A DNA stretch of 5,791 bases from DATLAN01 sp035527455. GTDB taxonomy: Bacteria > Planctomycetota > Planctomycetia > Pirellulales > Thermoguttaceae. The number at the start of each line of letters is the position of its first letter. Position 1 is the first letter of the stretch. Where the stretch lies: contig DATLAN010000024.1 in NCBI GenBank assembly GCA_035527455.1, positions 1 through 5,791 of the forward strand, in the 5' to 3' direction. A program made the position numbers and the translations under genes. The notes under the pieces were generated by a model. The model was not told the origin of the DNA. It did no database searches and saw only the letters and a program-made list of their open reading frames with translations. Shown piece by piece: positions 1-5,791 of the stretch.

Positions 1-1
1 G

Positions 2-298
2 ATGGTCCTGGAGGCCACGCGAATCCTTCAGGAGAGCAAGGTCCGCGATCCGCGCGACATCGACCTGGGCGTGCTTTTCGGGTTGGGATTTCCGGCCTCG
101 CGCGGCGGGTTGCTCTGGTGGGCCGACACGTTGGGAGCGAATCGCATCGTCGAGATGCTCAGACCCTTGGCGAAACTGGGGATCCGATGCCGCCCCACGT
201 CCCTGTTGCAGGAGATGGCGGAAACCGGCCGACGGTTCTACGGCGCCGAAGAGGCAACGGCAGGTGACATCCCTCGACCCGGGCAGGCTTCCACCTGA
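2..298 (+). CDS. 3-hydroxyacyl-CoA dehydrogenase / fatty-acid oxidation complex alpha subunit, C-terminal end (5' partial)
   Basis: This is the last 98 codons of a gene that starts before the window; the ATG at base 2 is most likely an internal Met. The protein resembles the C-terminal 3-hydroxyacyl-CoA dehydrogenase domain of FadB/FadJ multifunctional enzymes. It has the segment RDPRDIDLGVLFGLGFPASR, followed by RGG, an ADTLGA stretch and the MAETGRRFYG ending typical of the family. In such enzymes the N-terminal part hydrates enoyl-CoA and the dehydrogenase part oxidises 3-hydroxyacyl-CoA with NAD in cytoplasmic beta-oxidation. The catalytic residues lie outside the window, so activity cannot be judged. 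A tail of about 17 residues (roughly AEEATAGDIPRPGQAST) follows the conserved core. The TGA at 296-298 is followed by 32 nt and then the palindromic element at 331-460. The gene converges with the sulfatase. FadJ and FadB cannot be told apart from this fragment. Confidence 0.85.
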   Translation: MVLEATRILQESKVRDPRDIDLGVLFGLGFPASRGGLLWWADTLGANRIVEMLRPLAKLGIRCRPTSLLQEMAETGRRFYGAEEATAGDIPRPGQAST

Positions 299-330
299 CC
301 GGTGCTTCAACAAGAACGCCCGCCCGCTAA

Positions 331-460
331 CCCGGATTATTCATAGGCTTGTAGCTACGTTCGCCAGAACGTGGAGCGTGCCCACGGGTTACGACCACGT
401 TCTGGCGAACGTGGCTACGACAGTGTGTCACGCAATTCCCTGGGTCATGAATAATCCGGG
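331..460. repeat. MITE/REPIN-like palindromic element between two convergent genes
   Basis: The ends form a perfect 14-bp inverted repeat, cccggattattcat at 331-344 and its reverse complement at 447-460. Inside is a second inverted repeat of 24 bp, 351-374 with 395-418, with one mismatch (T356 opposite G413, a G-U pair in RNA) and a 20-nt loop. Each inner arm is itself a palindrome: acgttc-gcca-gaacgt at 357-372, and ccacgttc-tggc-gaacgtgg at 395-414. The 28 nt at 419-446 have no partner on the left side. CTAA lies immediately outside each end (327-330 and 461-464) in direct orientation, as a target-site duplication would. No open reading frame of note is inside, so any movement would need a transposase supplied elsewhere. 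The sulfatase stop TAG is the complement of 461-463 and so falls in the right CTAA copy. That it is a mobile element is inferred from structure; no second copy is seen here. Confidence 0.65.
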
Positions 461-1912
461 CTAAGGCTCCGGCGCAAGTGCGGGGCGCGGCATCAAGGCC
501 CCCGACTCGGCACGCCAGGCGTGGAGCTTCTGCTTGAGTTCTGCCGCCTTCTCGGGCATCTGCTTGGATAGATCGTGCTTCTCCCCGAGGTCCTCCGCCA
601 GGTTGTAAAGCTCGACCGAGTTGTCGTCGAAGTACTCGATCAACTTGTACTCGCCTTGACGCACGGCACTGCCCAGGCGGTTGTCCATGTGCCAGGCGTA
701 ATTGGGAAAGTGGAAGAAGATCTCGGTCCGCTTCAGGCCGCCGGTCTGCTCTAGCAGCGGCGTCAGGTTCTCGCCGTCGCAGGGCGTGTTTCCATCGGGC
801 GCGAGTCCGGCGGCGGCCAGCAGAGTGGGGTAGAAATCGGTGCTGATCACCGGCTCGCGGCAAACGGTGCCGGGCCGAACCACGCCGGGCCAACGAACGA
901 TCAGCGGCACGCGGATCCCGCCCTCGTAGAGATACCCCTTGCTTTCGCGAAGCGGCCGGTTGTCGGCCACCCCGTCGAATCCGCCGTTGTCCGACATGAA
1001 GACGATCAGCGTCCGCTCGGTCAGCTTCAACTCGTCGATCGCCGCCACGATGCGTCCGAAGGCCGCGTCCATGCTCTCGATCATCGCCCCGTAGCGAGCG
1101 TCTTTCAGGCCCGGCCCCAGTCCCCGCTTCTCGTACTTCGCCAGCACGTCTTCCTTCGCCTGCATCGGCCAATGCACGGTATAGTTCCACAAAAAAAGCA
1201 TGAACGGCCGATGGCGGTTCGCCCGGATGTAGTCCACGGCCTCGTCGGCGAACCGATCGGGCAGGTACTCGCCGGGGCGGCGGTTTTCGAGCGTGGGAAT
1301 GCGATAGGGATCGAAGTAGCTCGGCGGCCCGCCCAACGCACAGCCGCCGAGATTGACGTCGAAGCCTTGCCGGTCGGGATAGAACTCCCGCTTGCCGAGG
1401 CCGCCGCCGGTCGTCAGGTGCCATTTGCCCATCAGCGCGGTCGCATAGCCGGCCTCCTTGAGCCGCTCGGCGACGGTCACGTGCTCCAGCGGCAGGTCCT
1501 CGATGATCTCGGCCGGTTGCGGTCGCCCGTCCTTGGGAAAGAACCGGCCGGGCAAATGCGTGGTCAGGTGCAATCGGGCGGGCGACTTGCCGGTAACGAT
1601 CGACGCCCGGGTGGGCGAGCAGACCGGCGCGGCGGCGTAGGCGTCGGTGAACCGCATCCCCTGCTCCGCCAGCCGATCGACGTTCGGCGAGTCGATCCGC
1701 CGGTTGCCCTGGCAGCTTAGGTCCATCCAGCCGAGATCGTCGATGAGCACGAAAACGATGTTGGGCTTCTCGGCACTCGCGGCGGGGGCGGCGATCGTTG
1801 CCACGATCGCAAAGGCCGCCAGGATGGTCAAACTCAGTTGCCAACCGACGGTGCAGAGTCGATTGCGAACCGATGACGTTGCGGTCGTGTGCATTGTTGG
1901 TGTCATGGCCAT
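461..1912 (-). CDS. exported sulfatase, formylglycine-dependent (arylsulfatase A-like, S1 family)
   Basis: Hydrolyses sulfate esters, probably outside the cytoplasm; the substrate (polysaccharide or other) cannot be read from sequence. With the start at 1912 the protein has 483 residues. It begins with an Arg-containing N-region, a hydrophobic stretch and an ASA-E signal-peptidase-type site near residue 47. Family residues are in order: IDD (D58, D59) for the metal; CSPTRAS with C98 as the residue converted to formylglycine; GKWH (K163, H165); VHWP (H247); SDNGG (D308, N309); and KGYLYEGGIRVP (K325). The C-terminal half has the usual STDFYPTLL and EGEYKL-like (QGEYKL) segments. The frame is open up to an ATG at 1960, but the first residues from there are encoded by the inverted repeat 1927-2021 and do not look like part of a signal peptide. 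I prefer 1912; 1906 and 1894 are alternatives. None has a clear Shine-Dalgarno sequence. The gene is on the same strand as cheR, with a 142-nt gap. No sulfatase-maturing enzyme is in the window. Confidence 0.93.
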   Translation of the reverse strand: MAMTPTMHTTATSSVRNRLCTVGWQLSLTILAAFAIVATIAAPAASAEKPNIVFVLIDDLGWMDLSCQGNRRIDSPNVDRLAEQGMRFTDAYAAAPVCSPTRASIVTGKSPARLHLTTHLPGRFFPKDGRPQPAEIIEDLPLEHVTVAERLKEAGYATALMGKWHLTTGGGLGKREFYPDRQGFDVNLGGCALGGPPSYFDPYRIPTLENRRPGEYLPDRFADEAVDYIRANRHRPFMLFLWNYTVHWPMQAKEDVLAKYEKRGLGPGLKDARYGAMIESMDAAFGRIVAAIDELKLTERTLIVFMSDNGGFDGVADNRPLRESKGYLYEGGIRVPLIVRWPGVVRPGTVCREPVISTDFYPTLLAAAGLAPDGNTPCDGENLTPLLEQTGGLKRTEIFFHFPNYAWHMDNRLGSAVRQGEYKLIEYFDDNSVELYNLAEDLGEKHDLSKQMPEKAAELKQKLHAWRAESGALMPRPALAPEP

Positions 1913-1926
1913 TATCAGGAAGTGGT

Positions 1927-2021
1927 GTAGGCCGGAACAAGCGCAGCGCAGTTCCGGCATTCGATGTGCAAAGGTCCTGTGAGCCGCGTGCCGGAACTGC
2001 GCTGCGCTTGTTCCGGCCTAC
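1927..2021. repeat. REPIN-like perfect 33-bp inverted repeat
   Basis: The 33 bases at 1927-1959 are exactly the reverse complement of 1989-2021, separated by a 29-nt loop. Each arm contains its own shorter palindrome, gccggaac ... gttccggc, with a 12-nt spacer (1931-1938 with 1951-1958, and 1990-1997 with 2010-2017). Two small palindromes in opposite orientation is the layout of REPIN elements, which are moved by REP-associated tyrosine transposases; no such gene is in the window. It lies between the stop of the cheR-like gene, 33 nt away, and the sulfatase start. No T-run follows the stem on the minus strand, so it is not a standard intrinsic terminator. As RNA it would form a very stable hairpin that could still separate expression of the two genes. 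I see no convincing target-site duplication. The repeat is certain; the REPIN label is inferred. Confidence 0.75.
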
Positions 2022-2054
2022 TTTGCTCGGTTTCCTCGGATGCCCACGCCGCCA

Positions 2055-2903
2055 TCATAACCCGGCGTGTCGCATGGTGCAACGCCCGGGCGAGATTCGA
2101 TAGATCCCCAGGTTCCCCCTGCAGGACTCGAACTCTTGCTGTCCTTCCGGCAGCGGTTCCTGTTTGCCGGCCATCAGCAGCCCGTCGGGCAGCAGACGCT
2201 CCGCGATCCGCCGCAAGATCGTCCGCTGCAAGTCCTCGTCGAAGTAGGTGAACGCAAGATGACGGCAGAGCACAAGCCGGAACGGGCCCTCGGGCATTTC
2301 GGCGCGAATGTCCTGGAGCCGGAATTCTACGGCGTCGCGAAACTCCGGCCGCAGCACGTACTCCTCTGCGTCGCGCGCAAACGCCGTGTCCAGCCATTCG
2401 CGCGGAACGTCCTTGAGGCTGCTGGCCGCATAGACCGCCCGCCGGGCACGCTGCAGCATCTGCTCGTCCGCATCGGTGGCCAAGAGTCGCAGCCGCAGTT
2501 CGGGAAAGCGAGGCCGCACCACCGTGCCCCAGAGGATGGCCAGCGTATAAGGCTCCTCGCCCGACGCACAGCCGGCGCACCAGGCAGGGACCTCGCTCTC
2601 GCCTCGGGCATGAACCGCCCGGGCCAGTTCCCCGAGCAGCGGGTCGCCGAGGTGATCGAACACGCCTCGGTCGCGATAGAACCGGGAGATCGGAATCCGG
2701 CAGAACCGATCCAGCACGGTCCATTCGTCCGGATGCGACTCCAAGTAGGCGCGGTACTGCGACACTTCGTCCAGGCCGAGTTCTTCCATCCGCCGGTTGA
2801 TCCGCTTGTGGACCTGGCGGCGGACCTTGCGAAACCCGGGCCACCGCATTCGCAGCCGGGGCAGTGCCCATTGCAGAAACGCCACGCACTGCGCGTCGGT
2901 CAT
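2055..2903 (-). CDS. CheR-type SAM-dependent methyltransferase (protein-glutamate O-methyltransferase family)
   Basis: CheR enzymes transfer a methyl group from S-adenosylmethionine to glutamate side chains of chemoreceptors; related stand-alone members have other or unknown targets. This protein has 282 residues, the usual CheR length. An Arg-rich helical N-terminal region (about 1-65) leads to ISRFYRD (72-78), matching the family's T-x-FFR segment. The SAM-binding loop WCAGCASGEEPY is at 108-119, and ATDAD (142-146) supplies the acidic residue expected to hold the ribose. QDIR (197-200) and the PFRLVLCRH strand (207-215) follow, then LLPDGLLMAGKQEPLPEG. The usual CRN motif reads CRH (H215), so an adenine-side contact is changed. 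The TCA on the plus strand at 2055-2057 is the TGA stop. ATG at 2903 is 19 nt past the stop of the upstream synthetase/acetyltransferase gene, implying one operon. A GAGGGGG run lies about 15 nt upstream, too far for a normal ribosome site. No cheA, cheB, cheW or receptor gene is seen, so a chemotaxis role is unproven. Confidence 0.85.
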   Translation of the reverse strand: MTDAQCVAFLQWALPRLRMRWPGFRKVRRQVHKRINRRMEELGLDEVSQYRAYLESHPDEWTVLDRFCRIPISRFYRDRGVFDHLGDPLLGELARAVHARGESEVPAWCAGCASGEEPYTLAILWGTVVRPRFPELRLRLLATDADEQMLQRARRAVYAASSLKDVPREWLDTAFARDAEEYVLRPEFRDAVEFRLQDIRAEMPEGPFRLVLCRHLAFTYFDEDLQRTILRRIAERLLPDGLLMAGKQEPLPEGQQEFESCRGNLGIYRISPGRCTMRHAGL

Positions 2904-2922
2904 CGGTTCTTTCGCGGCCCCC

Positions 2923-5607
2923 TCACTGGATCACCTTCCTGACCAGCACGACGTCTTCCTCTTGCGCGTGCAATTCGAAACCGCGTCCGCGGAAGGTGGC
3001 CAGGGCTCGCGCATTGTTCTGGGTGGTTTCGGCCACGATCGACTTCACTTCCCACCGCTTGGCCACCTCCAGACAATAGTCGGTCAGCAACCCGCCGAGT
3101 CCGCGGCCCTGCCACTTGTCGGCGACGATCACGGCGTACTCGGCCTCTTCGTGATCTACGTCGGCCACCAGCCGGCCCACGCCGATGAACTTCCGCTTCC
3201 CCTCTTCCTCGATTTCGGCCACGATGCCCAACTCGCGGTCGTAGTCGATGAAGCAATAGCGCGTGGCCATCTCGTGCGTGGTCTGCTTGAACAGGTAGCT
3301 GAAGCGGAAGCGGATCGTCTCCGTGGAGCAGCTTTGCACGAGGTCGTGCCACAACGGCTCGTCTTCCGGCCGGATCGGGCGCAGGATCACGTCCGTTCCG
3401 TCCTTCATCTGCCGCTGGGTCACGAATTCCTCGGGATAAGGCCGAATGGCCAGGTGGGCGTACGGGCGAACCGCGTGGGTAGCCGGGTCGCGGTCGATCA
3501 CCACGCGGGCGTCCAGCGCGATCACCTCGTCCGGCGTGACCAGCAGGGGATTGATGTCCAATTCCTTGATCTCCGGATAGTCGGCCACCAGGTACGAGAA
3601 CCGCATGATGATCTCGATGAGCCGATCGAGGTTGGCGCCCGGCTTGCCCCGATAGCCCTGCAGCAGCGGCCACGACTTGAGCGATTCGAGCATTCGCCTG
3701 GCGAGCGACTCGTTCAACGGCGGCAGCCCCAACGCCCGATCGCGGAACAATTCGGCTGCCGTTCCGCCCATACCCACCATGACCACGGCGCCGAAGACCG
3801 GATCCTTCTTGGCGCCCATGATCAATTCGAAGCTGGTGGGGAAGCTGACCATCTTCTGGATGGTCACGCCGCGGATGTTGGCATCGGGCCGCATCTTGGC
3901 GGCCTTCTCGACCATCTTCGCAAAGGTCTCCCGCACCGACTCGGCGGAAGCCAGGTTCAACGCCACACCGCCCACGTCGGTCTTGTGCGTGATCTGCGGC
4001 GAGTGGATCTTCATCACGACCGGATACCCGATCCGCTTGGCCACGGCCACGGCTTCCTCGGCGTCCTGCGCGGCCCGCGGCCTGGTGACGGGAATCTCGT
4101 AGGCCTCCAGGAACGCTTTCGACACGTTTTCCGAGAGAATCTCGTCCCCTTCGGTCAAGATCGTGTCGAACACGCCTCGCAGCTTCTGCCGGTCCAGCGT
4201 AAACGCCAGGGGAATGTCCCGCGGCGTCTCGTGGAGGATTTCGAGATTCCGCGCGTAGGAGACCAGGTGCATGAACGCCTGAACCGCCTGCTCCGGCGAA
4301 CTGTACGTCGGGATGCCCGCGTCGCTGAGCACCTGGACCCCTTCGCTCACCACGCGCCCTCCCATCCAGGCCGTCAGGACCGGCTTGCGGGTGCGCGCGG
4401 CGACCTTGGCCACCGCGTGCGCCGTGGCCGTCGGATCGGTCATCGCCTGGGGCGTGAGAATCACCAACACCGCGTCCACATTCTTGTCCTTAAGCACGAT
4501 CTCCATCGACTGGGCATAGCGCTCCGGCGGCGCGTCGCCGAGCAGATCGATCGGATTGCCGTGCGACCAGAACGGCGGCAGGCATTCGTTGAGCTGCTCC
4601 ATGGTCTTCTCGCAGAGCGGGGCCAGCTTGCCGTCGCGGGCGATCAGGGCGTCGGTGGTCATCACGCCCGGTCCGCCGGCGTTGGTGAGGATCGCCAGCC
4701 GATCCCCCTTGGGCGACTCCTGCCGGGCCAGCAACTCGGCGCAATCGAACATGTCCTTGATCTCGAAGATCCGCTCGATGCCCGCCCGTTGAAACGCGGC
4801 CTCGTACACCGCGTCGACCCCGGCCATCGCCCCGGTGTGCGAGGCGGCCGCGGCGGCCGATTCCGTGAACCGGCCCGCCTTGTAGGCGACGATCGGTTTG
4901 GTGCGGGCAAACGCCCGGGCGGCCGACATGAATTCCCGGGCTTCGGTGATCGACTCGATGTAGAGGATGATCGACTGTGTCTCGGTGGCCGAGCCGAGGT
5001 AATCGATCAGGTCGCCCATGTTCACGTCGAGCATGTTTCCTACCGAGACGAAATACGAGAAGCCGATCCCCTCGTCGATGGCCCAGTCGAGGACCGACGT
5101 ACACAGCGCGCCGGATTGGGAGATGAAGCCCACGTGCCCTTCTTGCGGCGTGGCGGTGGCGAAGCTGGCGTTGAGATGGATACCCGGTACGATGATGCCC
5201 AGACAGTTCGGCCCCAGGATTCTCATGCCGTCGAATTTCTGCTGTTCTTTGCGGACTTCCTCCTCGAGTGCCCTCCCTTCCGCGCCGATTTCGCGGAATC
5301 CGGCCGAAATCACGACCAGCCCTCGGGTTCCCGCTTCGCCACAAGCCCGGACGATCCCCGGCACCGTGGAAGCCGGCGTGCACACTACGGCCAAATCGGG
5401 CGGGTGCGGCAGGCTGGGAATGTCCTTGTAGGCGTGGATGCCCTGGACCGAATCCCGTCGGGGATTCACCGGGTAAACCACGCCGCGGAAGCCGGATCCC
5501 ACCAGGTTTCGCAACACGGTATAGCCCACGCTGGTCGGCGTGTCGCTGGCGCCGATCACCGCCACGTGTTGGGGGTGAAATATCTTGTCGAGGTTTCGGA
5601 TGCTCAT
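2923..5607 (-). CDS. acyl-CoA synthetase (ADP/NDP-forming) fused to GNAT acetyltransferase, Pat/PatZ-like
   Basis: An 894-residue cytoplasmic fusion. Residues about 7-135 are a CoA-binding Rossmann domain (VAVIGAS at 15-21, GPNCLG at 132-137). About 150-300 is the succinyl-CoA-ligase-like part (ISQSGAL at 162-168, E218 in YIES, and ASHTGAMAG with H257). About 300-460 is the linking ligase-like domain. About 485-715 is an ATP-grasp domain (HSPQITHKTDVGGV with H541, GMGGTAAELF, ELDINPLLV at 682-690). About 735-894 is a GNAT domain with acetyl-CoA motif QGRGLG at 833-838. ADP-forming acetyl-CoA synthetases interconvert acyl-CoA + ADP + phosphate with acid + ATP + CoA through a phospho-histidine. 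Pat/PatZ proteins of the same domain order and length acetylate lysines, for example of AMP-forming acetyl-CoA synthetase. Both relay histidines are present, so the synthetase half may be active, unlike enterobacterial Pat as I recall it. The ATG at 5607 gives the standard MSIRNLDKIFHPQHVAVIGAS opening; only a weak GAAAG lies upstream. It is probably the first gene of a unit with the cheR-like gene. Confidence 0.93.
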   Translation of the reverse strand: MSIRNLDKIFHPQHVAVIGASDTPTSVGYTVLRNLVGSGFRGVVYPVNPRRDSVQGIHAYKDIPSLPHPPDLAVVCTPASTVPGIVRACGEAGTRGLVVISAGFREIGAEGRALEEEVRKEQQKFDGMRILGPNCLGIIVPGIHLNASFATATPQEGHVGFISQSGALCTSVLDWAIDEGIGFSYFVSVGNMLDVNMGDLIDYLGSATETQSIILYIESITEAREFMSAARAFARTKPIVAYKAGRFTESAAAAASHTGAMAGVDAVYEAAFQRAGIERIFEIKDMFDCAELLARQESPKGDRLAILTNAGGPGVMTTDALIARDGKLAPLCEKTMEQLNECLPPFWSHGNPIDLLGDAPPERYAQSMEIVLKDKNVDAVLVILTPQAMTDPTATAHAVAKVAARTRKPVLTAWMGGRVVSEGVQVLSDAGIPTYSSPEQAVQAFMHLVSYARNLEILHETPRDIPLAFTLDRQKLRGVFDTILTEGDEILSENVSKAFLEAYEIPVTRPRAAQDAEEAVAVAKRIGYPVVMKIHSPQITHKTDVGGVALNLASAESVRETFAKMVEKAAKMRPDANIRGVTIQKMVSFPTSFELIMGAKKDPVFGAVVMVGMGGTAAELFRDRALGLPPLNESLARRMLESLKSWPLLQGYRGKPGANLDRLIEIIMRFSYLVADYPEIKELDINPLLVTPDEVIALDARVVIDRDPATHAVRPYAHLAIRPYPEEFVTQRQMKDGTDVILRPIRPEDEPLWHDLVQSCSTETIRFRFSYLFKQTTHEMATRYCFIDYDRELGIVAEIEEEGKRKFIGVGRLVADVDHEEAEYAVIVADKWQGRGLGGLLTDYCLEVAKRWEVKSIVAETTQNNARALATFRGRGFELHAQEEDVVLVRKVIQ

Positions 5608-5791
5608 GGTACGCTTTCAAGCGAAGGGCTCAATGGATATCGAGAGTCGCCGGCAAGCCGATTGTCCGCCGGAGTCGCCGTCAAATTGGAGACACATACA
5701 TAATATAGTGTTCCATAATACAGAGTTCGACGCCTGCGGAAAAAGTGATGAGGATTAGGTTGCCGCGTCCGGTCACGTTGACGGGTCGCAT
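5608..5791. other. upstream intergenic region with short direct repeat
   Basis: These 184 nt run from the synthetase/acetyltransferase start to the window edge. No gene is recognised here. Next to the gene is a GC-rich leader in which gagtcgccg occurs twice in direct orientation (5644-5652 and 5672-5680, 28 nt apart). A small ccggc/gccgg pairing at 5650-5654 and 5668-5672 lies between and over them. These are weak signals that could be chance. Beyond about 5690 is the AT-rich patch noted as a possible promoter. Two minus-strand frames are open in from the edge: one for 36 codons, the other for about 60, ending in a TGA that overlaps the ATG at 5607. Neither encodes anything recognisable. Confidence 0.4.
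5695..5720 (-). promoter_or_regulatory. possible promoter for the synthetase/acetyltransferase-cheR unit
   Basis: This is the only clearly AT-rich patch in an otherwise GC-rich window, about 90-110 nt upstream of the start at 5607. On the minus strand it contains TATTAT (5715-5720) and TATATT (5702-5707), both resembling a -10 box. No good -35 box is found about 17 nt upstream of either (the TCGAAC before TATATT matches TTGACA at 3 of 6), so the call rests mainly on base composition and position. It would give a leader of roughly 90-100 nt. Confidence 0.3.

Noticed and set aside
351..418. A bidirectional intrinsic terminator for the converging fad and sulfatase genes.
   Set aside because: The hairpin is strong, but no T-run follows it in either direction, so it does not meet the usual definition. 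It may still hinder transcription.
327..464. A CRISPR-like array or attachment site.
   Set aside because: The repeats are inverted, occur once as pairs, and have no regular spacers or neighbouring cas or integrase gene.
327..1940. A minus-strand open frame of 537 codons overlapping the sulfatase.
   Set aside because: It is an alternative frame with an Arg/Ala-rich, low-information product and no family motif, and it runs through the palindromic element. The sulfatase frame has all catalytic residues.
2797..5703. A plus-strand open frame of 968 codons antisense to the synthetase/acetyltransferase gene.
   Set aside because: Its codons are in exact register with the minus-strand codons, so it stays open simply because TTA, CTA and TCA are rare in this GC-rich gene. 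The minus strand shows all expected family motifs; the plus frame shows none. The same holds for the plus frames at 2067-2942 and 1172-1720.
5606..5789. A minus-strand frame open from the window edge whose TGA overlaps the ATG at 5607, as in tightly coupled genes.
   Set aside because: About 60 open codons are not significant here. The product is Arg/His/Tyr-rich and unlike any family I know, and it includes the AT-rich promoter-like patch. More sequence beyond the edge would settle it.
5681..5791. A 36-residue minus-strand frame beginning with an ATG exactly at the window edge.
   Set aside because: It has no recognisable motif and also crosses the AT-rich patch; the ATG at the edge may be a coincidence of where the window was cut.

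Overview
This is a GC-rich window with one gene end on the plus strand and three genes on the minus strand. From left to right they are: the 3' end of a FadJ/FadB-type fatty-acid oxidation gene (+); an exported formylglycine-type sulfatase (-); a CheR-type SAM methyltransferase (-); and a large protein (-) that fuses an ADP/NDP-forming acyl-CoA synthetase to a C-terminal GNAT acetyltransferase, like the Pat/PatZ lysine acetyltransferases. The genes are ordinary chromosomal ones; there is no phage, plasmid, CRISPR or RNA gene. GC-rich coding, a secreted sulfatase, weak ribosome binding sites and intergenic palindromic repeats would suit a planctomycete or a related marine or soil bacterium. That placement is an inference; no sequence here proves it.

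Layout: the fad gene end (2-298) converges with the sulfatase (461-1912). The gap holds a roughly 130-bp palindromic element (331-460) with 14-bp terminal inverted repeats and a 4-bp CTAA on each side. The sulfatase stop codon lies in one CTAA copy. Between the sulfatase and cheR there is a second, unrelated element (1927-2021): a perfect 33-bp inverted repeat around a 29-nt loop. In both elements each arm is itself a small palindrome and the arms face each other, which is the architecture of REPIN or MITE elements. The cheR-like gene (2055-2903) starts 19 nt after the stop of the synthetase/acetyltransferase gene (2923-5607), so these two are probably co-transcribed from an AT-rich, promoter-like patch near 5695-5720.

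The main point of biological interest is the 894-residue fusion protein. The PatZ-type enzymes best known from enterobacteria are reported to have lost the phospho-histidine of the acyl-CoA synthetase part. This protein keeps that histidine (H257) and the second relay histidine of the ATP-grasp part (H541), followed by an intact-looking GNAT domain. It may therefore both make an acyl-CoA and use it for acylation, with a protein carboxyl-methyltransferase-like gene in the same transcription unit. The methyltransferase has His where the family normally has Asn in the CRN motif. Its target cannot be read from this window, which shows no chemoreceptor, CheB or CheA.
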